Of a DNA stretch of 64,000 bases, positions 15,328 through 23,326 are shown one piece after another. Positions within the stretch are counted from its first letter, which is position 1; each line of letters begins with the position of its first letter. The stretch is from an uncultured Neglectibacter sp. Lineage in GTDB: Bacteria > Bacillota > Clostridia > Oscillospirales > Acutalibacteraceae. The translations under genes were made by a program, and so were the position numbers. The notes below the pieces were generated by a model. It was not told the origin of the DNA. It saw only the letters and a list, made by a program, of their open reading frames with translations, and searched no databases. The DNA lies in assembly GCA_946554335.1 (NCBI GenBank), contig CAMNSA010000010.1:1-64000 (forward strand), written 5' to 3'.

Positions 15328-16794
15328 TTATCCGTTGGGGTACATCTCCCGCAGAGCCGGGATCTGAGAGGCTCTGGGAGTGCCCTCCAGACGCTTGATA
15401 TAGCTTTCCAGCATCCCTCTGCAATGCTCCGGGCCGCCCTCTCTCATCACAGTCCACAGCGGGTCTACATCAAACTGAGACTTCTTCATCATTTCGTCCG
15501 TCCAGTCCAGGATAAGCTTCGCGCCTTTCGCGCAAAGCTCCGGATGCTCCTGGGAAAGGTCGTGAAGCTCATGGGGATCCTGTTTCACATTGAAAAGCAT
15601 TTCCTTCTCAAACAGGTGATAGCCTCCATGTACCGTGCGCACATAGAGATAATCCCCGAACCTTACAGAGCGCTGGCACACATGACAGCACTGGGTGAGC
15701 ACTACGCTGTCTCTGGAGCAGTCAGCACCCTCCATAAGCGTCTTCGCATAGGAGACGCCGTCCCAGTCGTAGTCGCCCTGGATCCCGGTTCCCAAAAGCT
15801 CCGCCACGGTGGGCAGCAGATCCACATTGTCGTGGAAGCCCTTTGCCACAAAGTTTTTCTTCCCGTGGGGCCACTTGATGATCATGGGGATATGGCAGGT
15901 GGGCTCATCCGCCGTGGCGTGTTCGCCGTAGATCCCCAGCTCGCCCTGGTTCTCCCCGTGGTCGGAGGTGATGATCACGGCAAGGTCCTCGTCGTAAAGT
16001 CCCTTTTCCTTCAACAGGCTCAGGATCATTCCGATGTTGTCGTCCGTATAACGCACTCCGCAGTCATACTGATCCAGCATATTCTTCATGTCCGCCCGGT
16101 TTTTCAGGCTTCCCGGATGCCGGGGGAACTGAGGAGAGGTGGCGTCGGTCCACATGCCGATCTCGTTTGCGCCGTGAGGTCCTACATGAAGCAGGTGCTG
16201 GGCGAATACCTCCTCGGTGATCCAATCGCCGGGAAGAGGTTCGTTTTCAAATGGATTTCCGAAAGAGGCGGGAGCCCGGTAAGGGGTGTGGGGATCCCAG
16301 AAATGCACATGCAAAAACCAGTTGTCCTCCTGGCCGTTTCGCTCGATCCAGTCCAGCACATGGGGCGTCACGGCTTCCGCGGATTCTCCGCCTCTGCCGC
16401 CCACATTGCAGCACTCGTTGAAGCCGGCGTTGAACCACCAGGCAGAGTGGCGCTCCGCAAAGGTGGAGAAGGAGACCGTGTGCATTCCCGCTCTGCGGAA
16501 CTGCATAAACAAGCCGTTTTCGCTGCAATCGTCCGTAAAGTGGCGGCTCTCCCCCTGCAAGCGCAGATCGGCCGCCGTACCGCCGTGACCCACCACGCCG
16601 TTGCGGATGCCGTAACGGCCGGTGATCAGCGACGCTCTGGAGGGCAGGCAGGGCGCGTTGGGACAATAATAGTCGTCGAAACGCACGCCGTCTCTGGCCA
16701 CGGAGTCAATGACGGGAGAGGTGTTCCTCCCGTAGCCGTAGCAGCCCAAATGGTCGCTTCTCAGGGTGTCGATGTCGAACATGATCACTCTCAT
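15328..16794 (-). CDS. Cytoplasmic sulfatase (type I, Cys-type)
   Basis: 488 aa alkaline-phosphatase-superfamily sulfatase. The signature CLPSRASLITG places the formylglycine precursor at Cys49. Metal ligands are in MFDIDTLRSDHLG (residues 5-17) and the later ITSDHGEN. There is no signal peptide, so it should act inside the cell on imported sulfated sugars. It needs conversion of Cys to formylglycine by the anSME encoded 4 kb away. Last gene of the CHR-CHR-sulfatase-sulfatase operon. The natural substrate cannot be named from sequence. Confidence 0.92.
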   Translation of the reverse strand: MRVIMFDIDTLRSDHLGCYGYGRNTSPVIDSVARDGVRFDDYYCPNAPCLPSRASLITGRYGIRNGVVGHGGTAADLRLQGESRHFTDDCSENGLFMQFRRAGMHTVSFSTFAERHSAWWFNAGFNECCNVGGRGGESAEAVTPHVLDWIERNGQEDNWFLHVHFWDPHTPYRAPASFGNPFENEPLPGDWITEEVFAQHLLHVGPHGANEIGMWTDATSPQFPRHPGSLKNRADMKNMLDQYDCGVRYTDDNIGMILSLLKEKGLYDEDLAVIITSDHGENQGELGIYGEHATADEPTCHIPMIIKWPHGKKNFVAKGFHDNVDLLPTVAELLGTGIQGDYDWDGVSYAKTLMEGADCSRDSVVLTQCCHVCQRSVRFGDYLYVRTVHGGYHLFEKEMLFNVKQDPHELHDLSQEHPELCAKGAKLILDWTDEMMKKSQFDVDPLWTVMREGGPEHCRGMLESYIKRLEGTPRASQIPALREMYPNG

Positions 16795-16841
16795 AGATAA
16801 ACCTCCTGCTGTTTATTTCCTGATTATTTATGTGAGAGGCC

Positions 16842-18194
16842 TTAACCGGCCTCTGACTTGTCGTAAAGGGCTACAATGTAGGGATGGTTCTCATCGTACT
16901 CGGTCAAGGGCTTGGGAGAGTCCACGCACAGGCAGGGACGCACCTGGGAGCCTGTCACTCCCGCGGCCTCGTCTCCCAGCTCCTCTGCAAGTTCCTTGGC
17001 CCTTAACCGGATCCGCCCGGCGACCTCCGGCTTCTCCGAGAGCAGATCCCGCTGCTCGGAGATATCCTCCTCCAGGTCATAGAGCCCCGGGTTGGGCTCT
17101 CCCTTGGAGGTGAAGTGCAGCTTATAGCTGCCCACGCGCAGAGCAGCCAGGTTCCTATCCTGATAATAGCACATTTCCTGCCGGATGGGCTGATCCTCTC
17201 CCAGCAGCATGGGAAGGATATTCACGCCGTCAATGGGATTTTCATTCGGCAGCTCACGGTGAAGCATCGCCGCGAAGGTGGGGAGAAGATCGATATTGGA
17301 GGCCATATTGCGGACGGTGACCCCTTCCTTCACATGGCCCTTCCAGTGAACGATGAAGGGCACGCGCATCCCGCCCTCCCAGGCGGTGTGCTTAGTGCCC
17401 CGCAGCGGAGCATTGCTGGCTCCGTTGGCAGCCAGGGAGCCGTTGTCTGAGGTGAAGATCAACAGGGTGTTCTCGTAAATTCCCAGGCGCTTGAGCTCGG
17501 AGACCAGGGCGTGGACCGACCAGTCCACGCTCAGCATACAGGCGCCGAAATCCCCGTTTTCCGAAGCCGTCACAAAGTGGTGAGCGGCATACAGGGGCAG
17601 ATGCACATGCATCTGGGCAAAGTAGAGGAAGAAGGGACGCTCCCGGTTTTCCCGCATAAATCGGATGCACTGCTCCACATACCGTTCCGTCAGGCTCTCC
17701 TGATCCGGCTGCTCTTCGATCACCTCGTCCCCGGACATCAAGGGCAGGGGAGGCGTCAGGAAATCGAGAGGCGCTTTTCTTCTCTGCATTCCCATATCGT
17801 TGCTGTAGGGAAGGCCGTAATAATCGTCGAACCCGAACCGTTTGGGAAGGCTTTCCGGCTGGTCTCCGCAGTGCCATTTTCCCACGATCATGGTGGAATA
17901 GCCTGCCTGGGAAAAGAGCTTGGGCATGGTGTACTCTTTGGGGTCCAGACCGAAGGGCTCTCCGGGGAACAGGACCCGGGTGATCCCCACCCGGGGCGGG
18001 TAGCACCCCGTCATCAGCGCCGCCCGGGACGGAGAACACACCGGTGAGGCGGCGTAAAATGAGGTAAAGCGCACCCCCTCTTCTGCCAGTGAATCAATGA
18101 AGGGCGTTTGGTTCACCTTCGAACCGTAGCAGCCCAGGTCTCCATAGCCCATATCGTCGCAGTTGATCAAAATGACATTCGGTTTTTCCCCCAT
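16842..18194 (-). CDS. Cytoplasmic sulfatase (arylsulfatase-like, Cys-type)
   Basis: 450 aa sulfatase with the signature CSPSRAALMTG (formylglycine precursor Cys53), N-terminal metal site INCDDMGYGDLGCYG, and IFTSDNGSLAANGASNAPLRG. It is only distantly similar to the neighbouring sulfatase, so a different sulfate position or sugar is likely. No signal peptide. Placed between the second CHR gene (26 bp upstream) and the other sulfatase (47 bp downstream) on the same strand. AGGAGTAAAAAG-type site precedes the ATG. Confidence 0.92.
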   Translation of the reverse strand: MGEKPNVILINCDDMGYGDLGCYGSKVNQTPFIDSLAEEGVRFTSFYAASPVCSPSRAALMTGCYPPRVGITRVLFPGEPFGLDPKEYTMPKLFSQAGYSTMIVGKWHCGDQPESLPKRFGFDDYYGLPYSNDMGMQRRKAPLDFLTPPLPLMSGDEVIEEQPDQESLTERYVEQCIRFMRENRERPFFLYFAQMHVHLPLYAAHHFVTASENGDFGACMLSVDWSVHALVSELKRLGIYENTLLIFTSDNGSLAANGASNAPLRGTKHTAWEGGMRVPFIVHWKGHVKEGVTVRNMASNIDLLPTFAAMLHRELPNENPIDGVNILPMLLGEDQPIRQEMCYYQDRNLAALRVGSYKLHFTSKGEPNPGLYDLEEDISEQRDLLSEKPEVAGRIRLRAKELAEELGDEAAGVTGSQVRPCLCVDSPKPLTEYDENHPYIVALYDKSEAG

Positions 18195-18219
18195 CTTTTT
18201 ACTCCTCTCTGAAATGATT

Positions 18220-18816
18220 TTATCCTAAAAATCGATCCTTCAAAAGATAGGCTCCCCCACCCAGGACGCCGCAGGCCGTCATAACAAGGATGGGGCTTGG
18301 CTTCCAGCGCCGTAAGACGAAAAATCCCGCGGCGATCAGCACAAGGGCGACCCAGTCCATCGCGGAAAAAGAACTGAAGCCCGCAAGGAGGTTTTGCCCC
18401 CCCTCTCCCCACAAGGCAAGGGTCAGCATCCGCACGCCCGCGCAGGCGATCAGGCCCACCACCGCGGGACGAAGCCCCAGGAGGATCCCGGAAAACAAGG
18501 ACGCCTCCCGGTATTTCTCATAGACTTTTATGAGCATCAACACGATCAAAAAGGAGGGAAGCACGCACCCCAGGGTCGCCATCAGTGCTCCGGGAATCCC
18601 CGCCACCCGCAGCCCCACAAAGGTGGCCGCGTTGACCGCGATGGGGCCGGGGGTCATTTCTGCGATGGTGACCAGGTCTGCGAATTCTGTCAGGGAAAGC
18701 CAACCATGCAGATCCACCGTCTGGGTCTGGATCAGCGGCATGGCGGCCATTCCGCCGCCGAAGCTCAAAAGCCCGATCTGAAAAAAGCTGAGAAACAAAA
18801 AGAAAACCGCTGTCAT
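18220..18816 (-). CDS. chrA: CHR-family (chromate/sulfate) transporter, second half
   Basis: 198 aa from the ATG at 18816, which overlaps the previous gene's stop as ATGA. Short-chain CHR protein with about five or six membrane segments and the conserved LLSFGGGMAAMPLIQ, ITMAEMTPGPIAVNAATFVG-like (EMTPGPIAVNAATF) and PGALMATLGCVLPSF motifs. Short CHR proteins work as two-gene pairs. Characterised CHR proteins export chromate and are linked to sulfate transport. Its position directly ahead of two intracellular sulfatases points to sulfate rather than chromate (inference). Confidence 0.88.
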   Translation of the reverse strand: MTAVFFLFLSFFQIGLLSFGGGMAAMPLIQTQTVDLHGWLSLTEFADLVTIAEMTPGPIAVNAATFVGLRVAGIPGALMATLGCVLPSFLIVLMLIKVYEKYREASLFSGILLGLRPAVVGLIACAGVRMLTLALWGEGGQNLLAGFSSFSAMDWVALVLIAAGFFVLRRWKPSPILVMTACGVLGGGAYLLKDRFLG

Positions 18817-19385
18817 CTTTCGCCCTCCCTCGTCCGGCGCTTCCACACCGTCCGGAGAGCTCCCGCCGCTCCGCTTGCCAAAATGACCAGCGCCGCGTTG
18901 AGCTCAAAGAGCCACACCGCGAGAAACGCCAAAACCATCACCGCGCAGGAGAACCATTTCTCCTCCCGGATCACTGTTTTTCCCATGGAACACACCACAT
19001 CGGCGATCACGGCCACCACGCCGGAGCGCATCCCCCGCAGCACGGCCGCCACCAGAGGGCTGCTTTGAAAGGCCGCGTAGAACAGGGAGATCACGGAAAG
19101 CACCAGCATGGGCGGCAGAACAGTCCCCAAGACAGAGATTAGAGCGCCGGGAAGCTTCCCCACCCGATACCCTACCAGCACGGAGGCGTTCACCGCCACC
19201 GCCCCGGGGGAGGACTGCGCGATAGCCGTAAAATTCAGCATTTCCTCTTCCGTGAGCCAGGAAAGCTCTTCCACGAATTTTTTCCGCATCAGGGAGACGA
19301 TCACATATCCGCCTCCAAAGGTAAAGGCGCTGAGAAAAAAGGTGGTGCGAAAAAGCGTCCAGTATAGTTTCAGCGAAGCTTTCAT
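18813..19385 (-). CDS. chrA: CHR-family (chromate/sulfate) transporter, first half
   Basis: 190 aa from the ATG at 19385 with AGAGGAGGAACGGG upstream; the track's start at 19508 runs through the promoter. CHR motifs FTFGGGYVIVSLMRKKF, AIAQSSPGAVAVNASVLVGYRVG and PGALISVLGTVLPP are present with hydrophobic segments after them. First gene of the four-gene sulfatase operon and coupled by ATGA overlap to its partner half. The two halves have the same fold in opposite membrane orientations in known pairs. Confidence 0.88.
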   Translation of the reverse strand: MKASLKLYWTLFRTTFFLSAFTFGGGYVIVSLMRKKFVEELSWLTEEEMLNFTAIAQSSPGAVAVNASVLVGYRVGKLPGALISVLGTVLPPMLVLSVISLFYAAFQSSPLVAAVLRGMRSGVVAVIADVVCSMGKTVIREEKWFSCAVMVLAFLAVWLFELNAALVILASGAAGALRTVWKRRTREGER

Positions 19386-19443
19386 CCCGTTCCTCCTCTT
19401 TTCTTCCCGCCTCTTGTTTTCACTGACAAAACCTGCCAAGCTA

Positions 19444-19497
19444 AGAATACCCCTTGCGGGAACATATGTAAAATAGTATAATTCAAAGTAGTTTATA
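19444..19497 (-). promoter_or_regulatory. Promoter of CHR-sulfatase operon with LysR-type dyad
   Basis: Minus strand: TTTACA (19472-19467), 17-nt spacer, TATTCT (19449-19444). Just upstream of the -35 lies an imperfect AT-rich dyad TATAAT-N9-TTTATA (19477-19497), the kind of T-N11-A site LysR proteins bind, in the 143-bp gap between the divergent lysR and CHR genes. Confidence 0.55.
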
Positions 19498-19528
19498 AGT
19501 AATTTCATATAATCGGGAGGAGAGCGCT

Positions 19529-20419
19529 GTGACGCTGCGCCATATGAAGATTTTTGTAGCGGTATGCCGCGCCGGAAGCATCACCAAGGCGGGAAAAGAG
19601 CTGTTTTTATCCCAGCCCTCCGTGAGCCTGGCCATTTCCGAATTGGAGCAGAATTACGGGGTAAAGCTCTTTGACCGGATCTCCCAAAGGCTGCATATCA
19701 CGGAGGCGGGGAAAGAGCTTCTGCAATACGCGGAGCATATCGTGGGGCTGTTCGAGGAGATGGAGCAGGGCATCAAGAATTGGGACTCCTTAGGCAAGCT
19801 GCGCCTTGGGGGCAGCATCACCGTGGGGTGCCGCTATCTGCCGGAGGCGGTGCGGCTGCTCAGTAAAAAATACCCCTCCCTGCAGATCGAGGTGACCGTG
19901 GACAACTCAGACACCATCGAGCAGGGGATTTCGGAAAACCGTCTGGATGTGGCCGTTATTGAGGGAACGGTGCACAACCCCTATCTCATTTCAAAGCCTC
20001 TCCTGGACGACCGGCTGGTGTTCCTGTGCCCGAAGGATCACGCCTTCGCCGGGAAGGAAGAGATAGACCCTGCCCTGCTGCAAAGGGAAAACTTCCTGCT
20101 GCGGGAGAAAGGCAGCGCCGGACGGGAACGGGTGGAGGAGCTGGCCGCCGCCCAAGGCCTTCAGCTTCGCTCCTCCTGGGAGAGCATCAGCACTCACGCC
20201 CTGCTTCAGGCGGTACAGGCCGGGTTGGGCGTCTCCGTTCTCCCCTATCTTTTGGCGAAGGATTCCCTTAGGCGGGGAGAGATCTCCCTGTTTTCCGTCA
20301 AGGGCGTCTCCCTTTGGAGAAAGCTCACCGCCATCTATCACAAAAATAAATACCTCACTCAAAGCGCGTTGGATTTTCTCGCTCTCTGGGAGCGGCTCGC
20401 GCCGGAAGGCGGTTTTTAG
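19529..20419 (+). CDS. LysR family transcriptional regulator, divergent from sulfatase operon
   Basis: 296 aa with a typical N-terminal winged HTH (MKIFVAVCRAGSITKAGKELFLSQPSVSLAI, about 5-35) and a C-terminal periplasmic-binding-like effector domain. The start is GTG 19529 with GGGAGGAG upstream. It is transcribed away from the CHR/sulfatase operon, the classical LysR arrangement, so it probably activates that operon. The effector (sulfate, a sulfated sugar, or a cysteine precursor) cannot be read from sequence. Confidence 0.92.
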   Translation: MTLRHMKIFVAVCRAGSITKAGKELFLSQPSVSLAISELEQNYGVKLFDRISQRLHITEAGKELLQYAEHIVGLFEEMEQGIKNWDSLGKLRLGGSITVGCRYLPEAVRLLSKKYPSLQIEVTVDNSDTIEQGISENRLDVAVIEGTVHNPYLISKPLLDDRLVFLCPKDHAFAGKEEIDPALLQRENFLLREKGSAGRERVEELAAAQGLQLRSSWESISTHALLQAVQAGLGVSVLPYLLAKDSLRRGEISLFSVKGVSLWRKLTAIYHKNKYLTQSALDFLALWERLAPEGGF

Positions 20420-20528
20420 TTTTTAGTCGTTAGTTTTTAGTAGTTAGTTGTTAGAGAAGGTCAAGGGAAAGGGCGTGCTCTTTCCCCTTGACCTTCTCTA
20501 ACAACTAATATCTAATATCTAACAACTA
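20419..20528. repeat. Interspersed palindromic repeat, doubles as convergent terminator
   Basis: A stretch of TTAGTTTTTAG/TAGTTGTTAG units leads into a long inverted repeat: AGTTGTTAGAGAAGGTCAAG ... CTTGACCTTCTCTAACAACT, arms about 26 bp with one indel, around GGCGTGCT. It fills the convergent gap between lysR and the anSME gene. The element's right end even overlaps the last codons of the anSME gene. Related ends recur at 40.2, 45.3-45.9 and 52.9-53.4 kb. Confidence 0.85.
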
Positions 20529-21618
20529 CCTCTGCCACCCGCTCTAAGGGTTCCCTGCACTGGGTCAAAAAGTCCCGATAGCCGCAGAAGCCCGTGTGAT
20601 TATCAAACAGGCTCTCATACATTCTTGCACAGCCTCCGTGGCAGAAATTTTCATAGGGGCATCCCTTGCAGGCGCTCCTGTCCCCCTTCTCCCGGGAGAT
20701 GAATTCCCGGGCCTTTTGGGATTCCTTCAACTCCTTCACGGTGTTTTCCATAAAGCTTCCCAGCTTCCACCGGTCCAGCACATAAAAGTCGCAGGGATAG
20801 ACGCTGCCATCCGCCTCCACAACAAACTGGTTCTGGCAGTTTCCCGTCAGGCCGCAGGCGGTCACCCGGCGGTAGACGAGAAGGCCCAGCACATCGTCAA
20901 AAAACTTGACGCTCACATAATTCCCCCTAAGGAATTCCTCGCTCCAAAGGCGAAACAGCCGGATGTAGAAGGAGGCAAAGCGATTGGGGCTCAGGGCCCA
21001 GGGTTCCGGGGTCTCCTCCCCCAGCTCCCTGAGGCAGGGAATGAACTGCACGAAGGAAATCTTCTCCGAAAGGAGGAATTTCCACACCTGCTCGGGATGA
21101 CGCGCGGTGCTTTCCGTCAGCACCCACAAGATATTATAGGGAACCTTCGCCTGTTCCAGAAGGGCTTTGGCGCGCATCACCTTTTTCCAGGTTCCTTTGC
21201 CCTCCTGGTCTATTCGGTTCTCATCGTGAGACTGGGCGGGTCCGTCCAGGGAAAGCCCCACGAGAAAATGATGTTCCTTGAAAAAAGCGCACCATTTTTC
21301 GTCCAGCAGGATCCCGTTGGTCTGAATACCGTAATGGACCTGCACCCTCTTTTCCTGTTTCTTTACCCGCGCCGTGAAATCCTCAAAATAGGAAAGCCCC
21401 GCCACGGTGGGCTCGCCGCCCTGAAACAGGAAGGAGACCTCGTCTCCGTCTTTCAGCTCTTCGTAAACCCGCTGCACGAGCCGTTCGATCACATCCTTCT
21501 TCATCACTCCGTAGGAGGGAATCTGTCGGCGGCGGCTCACATCGGCGTAAAAGCAGTATCGACAGCCAAGATTACAAAGAGAGGACGCGGGTTTGATCAA
21601 AAATGAATAGCGGGCCAT
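20512..21618 (-). CDS. Anaerobic sulfatase-maturating enzyme (radical SAM, SPASM)
   Basis: 368 aa. The radical SAM triad CNLGCRYC is at Cys15, Cys19 and Cys22. The C-terminal SPASM-type cysteines include CGLTGNCQNQ, PCDFYV, CKGCPYENFCHGGC and CGYRDF, which bind two auxiliary [4Fe-4S] clusters. anSMEs oxidise the active-site Cys (or Ser) of sulfatases to formylglycine without oxygen. Both sulfatases in the adjacent operon have the Cys-type signature it would act on. It is convergent to lysR. Confidence 0.92.
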   Translation of the reverse strand: MARYSFLIKPASSLCNLGCRYCFYADVSRRRQIPSYGVMKKDVIERLVQRVYEELKDGDEVSFLFQGGEPTVAGLSYFEDFTARVKKQEKRVQVHYGIQTNGILLDEKWCAFFKEHHFLVGLSLDGPAQSHDENRIDQEGKGTWKKVMRAKALLEQAKVPYNILWVLTESTARHPEQVWKFLLSEKISFVQFIPCLRELGEETPEPWALSPNRFASFYIRLFRLWSEEFLRGNYVSVKFFDDVLGLLVYRRVTACGLTGNCQNQFVVEADGSVYPCDFYVLDRWKLGSFMENTVKELKESQKAREFISREKGDRSACKGCPYENFCHGGCARMYESLFDNHTGFCGYRDFLTQCREPLERVAEVVVRY

Positions 21619-21775
21619 TTTCCTCCCCTTCCCTTTCTCCCGGCATGTTCACCGGCTCTTTTCCTCTATTCTATTCCATTTTTGCCTGAAACACAAGGGA
21701 ACCTTTCCCTTGTGCTTTTTCCCTTTATCTGATAAAATCTTGAAAAGAGAGTTTCCATGTGTGGGAGGAAAGCCT

Positions 21776-22834
21776 ATGCCGATCAAAATCATCAGAGAGT
21801 CCCTTGCCGGGAGACGGATCCTGTTAGTCAGCGATATCCACGGGAATTTTCCCCTGTTTCGGGAGCTGCTTGAAAAGATGGAATATCAAGCGGGGCAGGA
21901 CGCGCTGGTGATCCTGGGGGATCTGATCGAAAAGGGAAGAGAGAACCTCAAGACCCTGCGCTTTGTGATGGAGCTTCAAAAGAAACCCTTTGTCTATGTG
22001 CTTCGAGGCAACTGCGATCAGCCCGGAGAGGATGAAGACCGCCTGCTGCAATATCTCACCTGGTTTAAAGAACGCACTCTGTTCGGGGAGATGGCAAAAG
22101 AGCTGGGCGTCTCCCTGCCCCAGAAAAAAGAGGAGCTTGCCGCTTTTCAGGCAAGGCTCCGGGACGCCTTTCCAAAGGAGCTCTCTTTTCTTCAAGCCCT
22201 TCCCCATATTCTGGAAACGCCTGATTATCTCTTCGCCCATGCAGGCCTTTCGGGAGAAGCGCTTTCGGAGGAATCACCCGATTTTGTACTGTCCACTCCC
22301 CTTTTCGGCAAGCTGCCGGGAAAAGCCTTCCCAAAGCTTCTGGTGGTGGGCCACTATCCCACGGCCAACTACCGGGAAAACTGCCTGGATAACTCCCCCT
22401 ATTACAACGAGCAGCGCAATGTGCTGTCCATCGACGGGGGCAATGTGGTAAAAACAGCCGGAGAATTAAACGGCGTGATCCTGGAAAACAGCCGGGAAGG
22501 ATTTTCGTGGACCTATACCGACTCGTATCAAAAAATCGCGGCTCCCTGCGCGGGGGAGGCTGCTCCCGGCATTGCCGTCATGTGGCCGAACCACCAGGTA
22601 GAGCCTATCTCCCGAGGGGAGGAGTTCTCCCAGTGCCGCGTGAAAGCTTCCGGCACTCTTGTGGAGATCCCCAACGATCTGCTGTTTCAGCGGGAGGGGA
22701 ACTGGTTCTGCCTGGATATGACAAACTGCTGTCTCGCTGTCAAAAAAGGAGAAACGGTAAGCCTTATCAAGGAGTACAGCGACCGGCTGATGATCCTGAA
22801 GGACGGAAAGGTGGGCTTTCTCTTTAAGGCTTGA
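21776..22834 (+). CDS. Metallophosphoesterase family protein
   Basis: 352 aa from the ATG at 21776 with GGGAGGAAAGCC upstream; the track's earlier start is not used. The calcineurin-like core is at the N-terminus: LVSDIHGNFPLF, VILGDLIEKGRENL, VLRGNCDQ, then FAHAGLSGEAL and VVGHYPT. A C-terminal region of about 100 residues is not recognised. This pattern resembles Ser/Thr phosphatase-like and diadenosine-tetraphosphatase-like enzymes, but the substrate is unknown. It stands alone on the plus strand ahead of the hydrogenase maturation operon. Confidence 0.85.
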   Translation: MPIKIIRESLAGRRILLVSDIHGNFPLFRELLEKMEYQAGQDALVILGDLIEKGRENLKTLRFVMELQKKPFVYVLRGNCDQPGEDEDRLLQYLTWFKERTLFGEMAKELGVSLPQKKEELAAFQARLRDAFPKELSFLQALPHILETPDYLFAHAGLSGEALSEESPDFVLSTPLFGKLPGKAFPKLLVVGHYPTANYRENCLDNSPYYNEQRNVLSIDGGNVVKTAGELNGVILENSREGFSWTYTDSYQKIAAPCAGEAAPGIAVMWPNHQVEPISRGEEFSQCRVKASGTLVEIPNDLLFQREGNWFCLDMTNCCLAVKKGETVSLIKEYSDRLMILKDGKVGFLFKA

Positions 22835-22898
22835 TCCAGCCGATAAGCTCACATGGAAGCCTTACCTCAATTTTTCGAAAAGAAAACAGGAATTCTTC

Positions 22899-22927
22899 TT
22901 GATTTTCGTTTTAAAAAGTGTTAAGAT
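22899..22927 (+). promoter_or_regulatory. Candidate promoter of the H-cluster maturation operon
   Basis: TTGATT (22899-22904), 17-nt spacer, TAAGAT (22922-22927), about 150 bp before the TM1266-like gene. It would create a leader containing the hairpin at 23009. Confidence 0.5.
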
Positions 22928-23008
22928 AAAACCGTATCCTGACGCCAAAAACCATGTTTGAGGGGAAAGGTTCGGCAAAAGTGCTCTTCTGTTTCAAAAG
23001 AGTTTGTT

Positions 23009-23044
23009 CCGCCGTGCCTTTTCGGGCATGGCGGTTTTTGTTTC
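23009..23044 (+). terminator. Intrinsic terminator, possibly an attenuator in the hyd leader
   Basis: CCGCCGTGCC-TTTTC-GGGCATGGCGG stem followed by TTTTTGTTT. It may simply end the phosphoesterase transcript, but a promoter-like sequence lies upstream of it and none is clear after it, so it could attenuate the hyd operon. A smaller hairpin (CTCTT/AAGAG) precedes it. Confidence 0.6.
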
Positions 23045-23074
23045 GGTGGGAAATATTTTCAAAGGAGACAGAAG

Positions 23075-23326
23075 ATGGACACACGCATCGCCGTCATCGG
23101 CATTGTAGTGGAACAGGCGGATTCCGTGGAGGCCTTAAACGAGATCCTTCACGAGTACCGGGACTATATCATCGGCCGGATGGGGATCCCCTACCGTCAG
23201 AAAAACCTGAGCATTATCAGCATCGCGGTGGACGCTCCACAGGACATGATCTCCGCCCTTTCCGGAAAGGTGGGCAAGCTGCCCGGCGTGTCCTCCAAAA
23301 CGGCTTACTCCGCGGTGAAATCATGA
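23075..23326 (+). CDS. TM1266 family putative iron-only hydrogenase system regulator
   Basis: 83 aa ferredoxin-like-fold protein (MDTRIAVIGIVVEQ, IGRMGIPYR, SIISIAVDAPQDMISALSGKVGKLPGV) of the family found beside hydE/F/G in anaerobes. The ATG at 23075 has AAAGGAGAC upstream; the track's start 117 nt earlier is in the leader. Its stop overlaps the hydE ATG. The family resembles the NikR C-terminal ligand domain, and a regulatory role is assumed rather than shown. Confidence 0.85.
   Translation: MDTRIAVIGIVVEQADSVEALNEILHEYRDYIIGRMGIPYRQKNLSIISIAVDAPQDMISALSGKVGKLPGVSSKTAYSAVKS

Noticed and set aside
18220-19385. Chromate resistance as the function of the CHR pair
   Set aside because: No other metal-resistance genes are nearby, while sulfatases share the operon; chromate is retained only as the family name.
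22954-23322. N-terminal extension of the hydE ORF in the track
   Set aside because: It overlaps the TM1266-like gene out of frame; hydE starts at the ATGA junction at 23323.
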